From contig JAQSVY010000016.1 in assembly GCA_029266935.1 (NCBI GenBank), forward strand, positions 1 through 11,466: a stretch of DNA of 11,466 nucleotides, given 5' to 3'. Positions within the stretch are counted from its first letter, which is position 1. Every line of letters starts with the position of its first letter. Shown here piece by piece: positions 1 to 4,547 of this stretch. The notes below the pieces were generated by a model. It was not told the origin of the DNA. It saw nothing but the letters and a program-made list of their open reading frames with translations, and did no database searches. This DNA is from Burkholderiales bacterium (lineage in GTDB: Bacteria; Pseudomonadota; Gammaproteobacteria; Burkholderiales; SG8-39). The position numbers and the translations under genes were made by a program.

Positions 1-1
1 T

Positions 2-895
2 CAGCGAGACCTCCGTATGGCGCTCGGTGAACTTGAACGCGTTCTGCAGCAGGTTGCCGACCGCGGAGCAGAGCAGCTCGCGGTCGACATCGACCGCGAG
101 CCCGGCATCGACAGTGCCCGCGGTGAATGCGCAGCCGCGCGTCTGCGCTTCCAACGCGGCGGTGACCCTGACTTCGGCGACGAAATCGGCGACCGAGACG
201 AGCGCGCGCCGCGCCGGCATGCCGGCGGTCACGCGCACGTCGGCAAGCGAGCGGTCGATGAGGTTGCGCAGCCCGATCAGGCTGCGGTCGAGCACCGCGC
301 CCGTCGCCCCGGCGAGGCCGACGTTGCCGCTCTTGATGGCGCTGACGGCGAGGGTGGCGCTGTGGATGAGGTTGCGCAGCTCGTGCGCGAGGAATCCCAG
401 GCGCTCGTTCAGCGCCTGGAGGCCGCGGTCCTCGATCAGCAGGTCGCGCTGGTATTCGAACTCGGTGACGGCATCGGCGATGGCGTTGTCCAGGCAGCGG
501 TTCAGGGTGCGGAACTCGTCCACCTCGATCGGCGTGCCCCGCTCCAGGGCGAGGTCGGTGATCGACTGGCACAGGTCCCCGTAGTCGTGGACCACCTGGT
601 CGACCGTGACCCCGTGCCGCAGCAGCGCGAAGCCGTGCCGCGCGGCGCTCTCCGCGATCTCGGAGCCATCTTCCAGGTCGCCGCCCGCCGGGCCGGAAAC
701 CTCGCTTCGCATCGGCCTGGGGGTCTGCTCCAGGCGCAGCGTCTCGACGAGCTGGTCGACGAACTGCGGGATGCCGTGCTCGAGCTCGGCGTCGGTCGGC
801 CTGGGCAGGCGCCTCGAGGCAACCCTCGCCCTGCACCCGTCGATCAATGCGGCGCGGTTCGCGGCGAGGAATTCGTGCAGCATCCGCGCAAACAT
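2..895 (-). CDS. Sensor histidine kinase with RsbRD_N-like N-terminus, C-terminus cut by window edge
   Basis: Reading the minus strand from an ATG at 895 gives 298 open codons to the left edge. Residues about 5-150 are helical and resemble the RsbT co-antagonist (RsbRD_N) sensory domain: a LP-x-T-x-x-EL region near 30-38, then a long amphipathic stretch with HG-x3-D-Q-V-V-H-D-Y (94-105). A dimerisation/phosphoacceptor segment follows, with an H-box FLAHELRN (His171). Residues about 270-298 start the ATPase domain with an N-box, NLLQNAFKFT (281-290). The D, F and G boxes would lie beyond the edge, so ATP binding cannot be confirmed. No transmembrane segment is seen, so it is probably a cytoplasmic sensor that autophosphorylates for an unseen response regulator. 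No clear Shine-Dalgarno precedes 895; an in-frame ATG at 883 is an alternative start. It is divergent from the BON lipoprotein gene. Kinase identity is secure; the N-terminal domain name is a family-resemblance call. Confidence 0.85.
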   Translation of the reverse strand, partial: MFARMLHEFLAANRAALIDGCRARVASRRLPRPTDAELEHGIPQFVDQLVETLRLEQTPRPMRSEVSGPAGGDLEDGSEIAESAARHGFALLRHGVTVDQVVHDYGDLCQSITDLALERGTPIEVDEFRTLNRCLDNAIADAVTEFEYQRDLLIEDRGLQALNERLGFLAHELRNLIHSATLAVSAIKSGNVGLAGATGAVLDRSLIGLRNLIDRSLADVRVTAGMPARRALVSVADFVAEVRVTAALEAQTRGCAFTAGTVDAGLAVDVDRELLCSAVGNLLQNAFKFTERHTEVSL

Positions 896-916
896 ACGCG
901 GAACGTGCGCGTTTTT

Positions 917-981
917 ATGTACGTTAGGGCGCTTAGGGGCTATGTACGCTGGCGCGCGGAGTCTACGTTTGCTGGCGTACA
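917..981. promoter_or_regulatory. Candidate divergent regulatory region with TACG-type repeats
   Basis: Between the divergent kinase and BON genes, the heptamer ATGTACG occurs at 917-923 and again at 942-948 (25 bases apart). A third TACG is at 964-967. TGTACGC (943-949) has an inverted copy GCGTACA at 975-981, centre to centre 32 bases, about three helical turns. Such spacing suits a regulator that binds on one face of the helix. The regulator is unknown; the Crp-fold proteins or the kinase's partner regulator are only guesses. No convincing -35/-10 pair was found here. Confidence 0.3.
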
Positions 982-1041
982 GACGCTCCAGCGCGCGCGC
1001 GGTAGCCTTGCATGTTCCCTTCACTCCCAGGAGATTCATCC

Positions 1042-1353
1042 ATGACCCTCTACAAGCGTTTCTCTATCTTCTTCATAGCCTTGCTGATGGCCGGCGCGCT
1101 CGGCTGCGCGGCCACCGAAACCCGGCAAAGCACCAGCGAGTACGTCGACGACAGCTGGATCACCACGAAAGTGAAGAGCGAGATCTTCGCCGAGCCCTCG
1201 CTCAAGGTGGCGCAAGTCAACGTCGAGACCTACCAGGGCGTGGTGCAGCTCTCCGGCTTCGTCGACTCCAAGGCCGACATGGCCAAGGCCGTCGAGGTCG
1301 CGCGCGCCGTCAAGGGCGTGAAGTCCGTGAAGAACGACATGCGGCTGAGGTAG
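1042..1353 (+). CDS. BON-domain lipoprotein, OsmY-like
   Basis: The protein has 103 residues. The start at 1042 is chosen because AGGAGA (1029-1034) lies 7 bases upstream; a longer frame from 1012 lacks such a site. Residues 1-22 form a lipoprotein-type signal: K5-R6, a hydrophobic core, then A-G-A-L-G-C with Cys22 as probable lipidation site (the residues before the Cys are not a perfect lipobox). The mature part is one BON domain (about 35-103), with DSWITTKVKSEI, a V-x-V-x-T-x-x-G-x-V-x-L-S-G-x-V strand pair and a VKGVKSVKNDM end. BON domains are thought to bind membrane phospholipid or peptidoglycan-proximal partners, and OsmY-type proteins are periplasmic and induced by osmotic or envelope stress. 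A role in envelope maintenance is therefore likely; induction by stress is inferred. Its 3' end converges on the Crp/Fnr gene with 11 bases between. Confidence 0.85.
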   Translation: MTLYKRFSIFFIALLMAGALGCAATETRQSTSEYVDDSWITTKVKSEIFAEPSLKVAQVNVETYQGVVQLSGFVDSKADMAKAVEVARAVKGVKSVKNDMRLR

Positions 1354-1364
1354 GCCGCCCCGCG

Positions 1365-2087
1365 TCAGGCCGGCGCCGTCGCCCCGATCTGCGGCAGCAG
1401 CCGGTCGTACTCCTTCTTCACCACCGCGTAGCACTCGCACACGCGCTGCTCGAGCCGCCTGCGGTCGAGGACGGTGATGCGCCCGCGGCTGTATTCGACC
1501 AGGCCCTCCGCCTGCAGCTTGCCGGCGGCCTCGGTGACGCCCTCGCGTCGCACGCCCAGCATGTTGGCGATCAGCTCCTGCGTCATTACCAGTTCGTTCG
1601 CCGGCAGCCGGTCGAGGCTGAGCAGCAGCCAACGGGAGAGCTGCTGGTCGATGCTGTGGTGGCGGTTGCAGACCGCGGTCTGCGTCATCTGCGTGATCAG
1701 CGCCTGGGTGAAGCGCAAGAGCAGAAGCTGCAGCGCGCCGCCGGCCTCGAAGAGCTGCTTCAGCGCCTTGGCCTTGACGCGGTAGCCCTCGCCGGCGCTT
1801 TGTACCACCGCGCGGTTGGGCGTGGTCTCCCCGCCCATGAAGAGCGCGATGCCCACCAGGCCCTCGCAGCCGGTGACGGCGATCTCCGCGGAGGAGCCGT
1901 TCTCCAGCACGTAGAGGAGCGACACGATGCTGCTGGTGGGAAAGTACACGTAGCCCTGGATGCCCCCGGATTCGTACAGCACCTTCCCGAGAGCGAGCTT
2001 GACCGGCTCGAGAAAGGGGAGCAGCGCGTCGTAGCTCTCCTCGGGAAGCGCGGCCAGCAGCCGGTTGCTTCTGGGATCCTTGGCCAT
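1365..2087 (-). CDS. Crp/Fnr family transcriptional regulator (paralogue 1)
   Basis: The protein has 240 residues, the usual size for the family. Residues about 8-125 form the cupin-like sensory domain: L-G-K-V-L-Y (33-38), YVYFP (46-50), then G-C-E-G-L-V-G-I (73-80). The phosphate-binding cassette of true cAMP receptors (GE-x-x-L then R-x-A) is not recognisable, so cAMP binding is doubtful. No Fnr-type N-terminal cysteine cluster is present. A dimerisation helix follows (about 126-160). The winged helix-turn-helix spans about 167-208, with MTQELIANMLGVRREGVTEA as the helix-turn-helix core. The C-terminus carries C-E-C-Y (217-220), shared in type with the neighbouring paralogue. It lies 42 bases downstream of paralogue 2 on the same strand, so co-transcription is plausible. 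The ribosome binding site is weak (GGA about 12 bases upstream). Family certain; effector and targets unknown. Confidence 0.9.
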   Translation of the reverse strand: MAKDPRSNRLLAALPEESYDALLPFLEPVKLALGKVLYESGGIQGYVYFPTSSIVSLLYVLENGSSAEIAVTGCEGLVGIALFMGGETTPNRAVVQSAGEGYRVKAKALKQLFEAGGALQLLLLRFTQALITQMTQTAVCNRHHSIDQQLSRWLLLSLDRLPANELVMTQELIANMLGVRREGVTEAAGKLQAEGLVEYSRGRITVLDRRRLEQRVCECYAVVKKEYDRLLPQIGATAPA

Positions 2088-2129
2088 GGCCGAATTCCAG
2101 CAAGGCCCATGCCGAAATGCCCCTCCCGG

Positions 2130-2891
2130 CTAGGCGGTTTCGATCCCCTGGATGACTGCGTAGCAGCTGCATGACGCCGCGAGCAGGCCCTTGGCGTCGA
2201 GGATCTCGATCGCGCCGCGGGCGTAGCGGATGAGCTTGCGCCGGGCGAGGGCGCTCGCCGCGACGGTCACGCCGACGCGTCGCACGCCGAGCATCAGCGC
2301 GATGGATTGCTGCGTGCAGCGAAACCTGTCGGAAGAGGTGCGATCGCGCGTCATCAGCAGCCAGCGCGCGAGGCGCGCCTCGAGCAGGTGCTCGTTGTTG
2401 CACACGGCGATCTGCATCGCGGTGGCCATCGCGACGTAAGCGCAGCGGTCGAGGCTGCGCTGCAGGGGCCGGTTGCGCTTGAGCTCGCGGCCGAAGCGTG
2501 CCGAGCTCATGCGCATCGCGCTACCGGCGCCTTGCACCAGCGCGCGCACCGGCGAGCCCGGGGCGCCGAGCGCGAGCGGGATGCCGACCATGCCCTCGCG
2601 GCCGACCAGCCCCACCTCCAGACCGCTCGCGCGGTCAGCCACCGCGAGCAGCGACACGGTGCAATCGTTGGGAAAGTACACGTACAGGCTGCGCGTGCGC
2701 GGATGGTAGAGCACCTGCCCGAGCGCGAGCTCGACGGGCTTCAGCGCGGCGAGGAAGCGCCGGTTCGCCTTGCGCGGCAGCGCGGCAAGGATGCGGTTTG
2801 GCGGCGGGCCCGACGCACTGTGGATGACGGTTCCTGGTTGACTTCGGAAAGCGATGCAGATTTCCAGTGTACGCCGATGCACGCGCCTCAT
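2130..2891 (-). CDS. Crp/Fnr family transcriptional regulator (paralogue 2)
   Basis: The protein has 253 residues from the ATG at 2891. The first roughly 28 residues have no match in the adjacent paralogue, and no Shine-Dalgarno is visible, so the true start is uncertain; GTG at 2882 is an option. From NRILAALP (32-39) it runs parallel to paralogue 1: P-V-E-L-A-L-G-Q-V-L-Y (52-62), Y-V-Y-F-P (70-74), V-G-x-E-G-M-V-G-I (96-104), Q-I-A-V-C-N (160-165), the helix-turn-helix CTQQSIALMLGVRRVGVTVA (192-211), and a C-S-C-Y tail (241-244). As in paralogue 1, the cAMP-contact cassette is missing, so an unknown effector, or none, is likely. The two genes look like an old tandem duplication. Upstream it is divergent from the PAS gene across 114 bases. 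Confidence 0.87.
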   Translation of the reverse strand: MRRVHRRTLEICIAFRSQPGTVIHSASGPPPNRILAALPRKANRRFLAALKPVELALGQVLYHPRTRSLYVYFPNDCTVSLLAVADRASGLEVGLVGREGMVGIPLALGAPGSPVRALVQGAGSAMRMSSARFGRELKRNRPLQRSLDRCAYVAMATAMQIAVCNNEHLLEARLARWLLMTRDRTSSDRFRCTQQSIALMLGVRRVGVTVAASALARRKLIRYARGAIEILDAKGLLAASCSCYAVIQGIETA

Positions 2892-3005
2892 GCAGGCGAT
2901 TGCGGAGTCGCGAAGCTATGCACGCAAGCGTGATGTTCGTCTTGGCCGACGAGCTTGGGTTCGCCACCGAACAGACCGGTCCCGCGCGCTCGCCCATGAT
3001 GGAGG
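2892..3005. other. Intergenic region between divergent Crp/Fnr and PAS genes
   Basis: This 114-base spacer must hold the starts of two divergent transcripts, but I find no convincing -35/-10 pair on either strand. The only translation signal is GGAGG at 3001-3005, which abuts the PAS gene's ATG and is closer than normal spacing. Confidence 0.4.
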
Positions 3006-3382
3006 ATGAGCACGGCCGCGAGCAATCCACGCGACCTCAGCCTGGTGCTGCGCGACAACCTCTCGGACAGCTATGAGTCGTCGCAGGTCCTGCTCGCGAG
3101 CGCGGGCTTCGACGGAAAGCTGCAGCTTCTGACCTCGGGCTGGGAGCGGGTCCTCGGCTACGGGCGCGAGGAGCTTCGCGGCCGCTCCAGCTCCTGGCGG
3201 GTAACACCAGCGCGGCCGCGGCCATCGCCGCAATCCTCGATATCCTGAACCTCGCCCCCGTCGAGCTGAAGATGCGCTGCGGGAACGGCCTGTGCAAGGA
3301 CTTCAGGCTGCATCGTCACTATGATCGGGATGAGCACGTCATGTACGTGGTGGCGGACGAAGTTTTCGAGGCCGGGGGCTAG
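3006..3382 (+). pseudogene. Single PAS-domain protein gene, broken by a one-base frameshift
   Basis: Frame 1 from the ATG at 3006 encodes a PAS N-terminal half: S-Q-V-L-L-A-S-A-G-F-D-G-K-L (26-39), then L-L-T-S-G-W-E-R-V-L-G-Y (41-52) and R-E-E-L-R-G-R-S (54-61), the classic PAS core. After that the frame yields nonsense and stops at 3248. A second frame, readable from 3191, gives L-L-A-G-N-T-S-A, A-A-I-L-D-I-L-N, V-E-L-K-M-R-C-G-N-G and V-M-Y-V-V-A-D-E-V, the expected PAS C-terminal strands, ending with TAG at 3380-3382. The break lies at 3183-3191 and fits loss of one base. Restored, the protein would be about 125 residues, a stand-alone PAS sensor with no output domain. The stop directly abuts the ATG of the next gene, so the two were coupled. 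It could be a true mutation or a sequence error. The ligand is unknown. Confidence 0.75.
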
Positions 3383-3781
3383 ATGCAAGCCCCCACCTGT
3401 AGCAGTGCGGCCGCGTCTGCCGATTACCTGTGCATCGACTTTGGGCGCTGCAACGTCTACGAGCTCTCGGAGATGTCGCGCCGCTTCACCGATCTTTGCA
3501 TGGGCAGGCATGTGGGCCGCGCCATGCTGAAGGCGGGCGACAACGACCCCGCGGGGCATCACGGGCTGCGCGATGCGCTGCTCGCCATGGCGGCCTCGGC
3601 GCAGCTGCGGCTCGACTTCAAGCTGGCGCTCGTGCCGAGCACGCCGACGATCCGCACCATCTACCAGGAGGCGCAGCAGGCGCTGCGCGCGATCGGCTGC
3701 AATGCCTGCGTCTTCGACGACGCGGATGAGGCGGCGGAATGGCTCGAGGGCCGGCTGGTGGGCGGGCGGGCGGCGTCGTGA
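3383..3781 (+). CDS. Small alpha/beta protein of unknown function, possibly SpoIIAA/STAS-like
   Basis: The protein has 132 residues. ATG at 3383 directly follows the TAG of the PAS frame, with GGGGG (3374-3378) just upstream, so translation is probably coupled to the PAS gene. A non-conserved-looking head (1-13) is followed by Y-L-C-I-D-F-G (15-21), a helical region (28-50), the K-L-A-L-V-P-S-T-P-T-I-R strand and turn (80-91), the helix IYQEAQQALRAIG (93-105) and the end C-N-A-C-V-F-D-D-A-D-E-A-A-E-W-L (106-121). This beta-helix-beta-helix pattern, with a closing V-F-D-D-x-x-E-A-x-x-W-L motif, recalls SpoIIAA-like/STAS folds that bind partner proteins. That is a fold-level impression, not a firm match. 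Pairing with a PAS protein suggests a sensor-partner role. No signal peptide or membrane segment is seen. Confidence 0.7.
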   Translation: MQAPTCSSAAASADYLCIDFGRCNVYELSEMSRRFTDLCMGRHVGRAMLKAGDNDPAGHHGLRDALLAMAASAQLRLDFKLALVPSTPTIRTIYQEAQQALRAIGCNACVFDDADEAAEWLEGRLVGGRAAS

Positions 3782-3785
3782 CTGC

Positions 3786-3803
3786 CGGTCCCTGCAGGGA
3801 CCG
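3786..3803. terminator. Perfect 18-bp palindrome, probable hairpin between convergent genes
   Basis: CGGTCCCTGCAGGGACCG is a perfect palindrome. As RNA it folds as a 7-bp stem with a TGCA loop on either strand. It sits between the convergent ends of the 132-residue gene and the PIN toxin gene. No clear U-tract follows (only TTTT at 3811-3814 on the plus strand), so intrinsic termination is likely weak. It could instead protect 3' ends or bind a protein. Confidence 0.45.
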
Positions 3804-3828
3804 ACCACGTTTTGCCGGTGAAACACGC

Positions 3829-4227
3829 TCAACCCGGCTGTATGAGGTAGTCCCTTAGGCTGCGCAGCCGGATTTCTCGATACTCACGCAGGCCGAGAAG
3901 GGCTTGGTCCCCTGTAACGATGGCATCGGCCCGTCCTGCGACCGCGCATTCGAGAATGCGGTTGTCGGCATCATCCGCGACCACGCGCAGCCGGCGGGTG
4001 GGCTTCGCCATTACAGCGAGCGCAGTTAGAAACACCGCCGTGTGAGCGAGCTCCTCTGCGTCGCGCGAAAACTTGCGCGCCAGCACGCCGAGGAGCTCGT
4101 CGAGGATCGGTTTCGACAGGATCAGCACATCGCGTTCGTCAACGATGCGCCGCAGCGCTTCCTCGCCGCGCCCCCCGGGGAATGCCAACGCCGAGACCAG
4201 CACGTTGGTATCGAAGACAACCCTCAA
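3829..4227 (-). CDS. PIN-domain toxin (COG1569-type, VapC-like)
   Basis: The protein has 132 residues, with a PIN nuclease fold. Acidic residues fit the metal site: Asp6 in V-V-F-D-T-N-V-L-V-S, Glu44 in I-L-D-E-L-L, Asp88 in A-D-D-A-D-N-R-I-L-E, and Asp107 in V-T-G-D-Q-A-L-L. PIN toxins are Mg2+-dependent ribonucleases that cleave specific RNAs when their antitoxin is lost; this subgroup is annotated as a putative toxin component, and its RNA target is generally unknown. The start is a TTG at 4227, overlapping the antitoxin stop by 4 bases (TTGA). This suggests termination-reinitiation coupling and lower toxin than antitoxin synthesis. All catalytic residues are present, so the toxin looks intact. 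Confidence 0.88.
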   Translation of the reverse strand: MRVVFDTNVLVSALAFPGGRGEEALRRIVDERDVLILSKPILDELLGVLARKFSRDAEELAHTAVFLTALAVMAKPTRRLRVVADDADNRILECAVAGRADAIVTGDQALLGLREYREIRLRSLRDYLIQPG

Positions 4228-4460
4228 TCGCGCAGGTAGCGCTCGAGGTCCTGCTCGGTCAGGATGCCGCGCTCCCGGGCCTTGCGGCTCCAGTAGCCTT
4301 GAAGTCCGCGCAGCTCCTGCAGCCGCCGATCGATCCGCGCCTGGCGCAGCGCATCCTGTATCACCGCGCTCAAGGTCTTGCCTTCTGCCTTGGCGAGCGC
4401 CTCGACCTCGCGAGCGAGGTCGGCGGGCAACGAGATGGTTTTCTTGACGGCGGCACCCAT
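4224..4460 (-). CDS. Ribbon-helix-helix antitoxin partner of the PIN toxin
   Basis: The protein has 78 residues. The N-terminal K-K-T-I-S-L-P-A-D-L-A-R-E-V-E (6-20), then A-K-A-E-G-K-T-L-S-A-V-I-Q-D-A-L (23-38), is a MetJ/Arc/CopG-type ribbon-helix-helix: one DNA-contacting beta-strand, then two helices. The charged C-terminal tail (40-78, ending L-E-R-Y-L-R-D) is the likely toxin-binding part. Such antitoxins dimerise, bind operator DNA and repress their own operon. ATG at 4460 has GGAG seven bases upstream. It is first in the operon, as usual for type II modules. A weak minus-strand -10-like TACGAT is near 4488-4493, without a good -35. Annotated by domain and context; the exact antitoxin subfamily is not known. 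Confidence 0.85.
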   Translation of the reverse strand: MGAAVKKTISLPADLAREVEALAKAEGKTLSAVIQDALRQARIDRRLQELRGLQGYWSRKARERGILTEQDLERYLRD

Positions 4461-4510
4461 GGCGCAGCTCCGGGTTCGGTGTGAATTAATCGTACCACAG
4501 CGCCGACTAC

Positions 4511-4547
4511 TGGAGATATGTACATATATCGCCTATAGTCCGCCCCA
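4511..4547 (+). promoter_or_regulatory. Sigma70-like promoter for the helicase, apparently leaderless, with palindromic operator
   Basis: TGGAGA (4511-4516) and TATAGT (4534-4539) are separated by 17 bases, matching TTGACA and TATAAT at 4/6 and 5/6 positions. The expected transcription start, 7-8 bases after the -10, falls at 4546-4547, the A of the helicase ATG. No Shine-Dalgarno exists upstream of that ATG. The palindrome ATATGTACATAT (4516-4527) lies in the spacer, where a bound repressor would block polymerase. It also lies in the shared upstream region of the divergent antitoxin gene. Confidence 0.5.

Noticed and set aside
17..1045. Long plus-strand open frames over the kinase region
   Set aside because: They are antisense shadows in GC-rich DNA; the minus strand gives clear kinase H- and N-boxes, while the plus frames are Arg/Ala-rich with no recognisable domain.
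2088..2110. Upstream ATG at 2110 with a better ribosome binding site (GGGAGGGG) than the first Crp/Fnr start
   Set aside because: It is out of frame with the regulator (23 bases offset) and its own frame has no recognisable domain; a translated leader is possible but unsupported.
606..2174. A 522-codon plus-strand frame spanning the BON and first Crp/Fnr genes
   Set aside because: It runs through two well-supported genes in other frames and has low-complexity Arg/Leu/Gln composition.
3183..3200. Programmed ribosomal frameshift in the PAS gene
   Set aside because: No slippery heptamer, internal Shine-Dalgarno or obvious downstream pseudoknot is visible; mutation or sequence error is simpler.
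4516..4527. LexA box at the helicase promoter
   Set aside because: The palindrome lacks the CTGT-N8-ACAG pattern expected of a proteobacterial LexA site.
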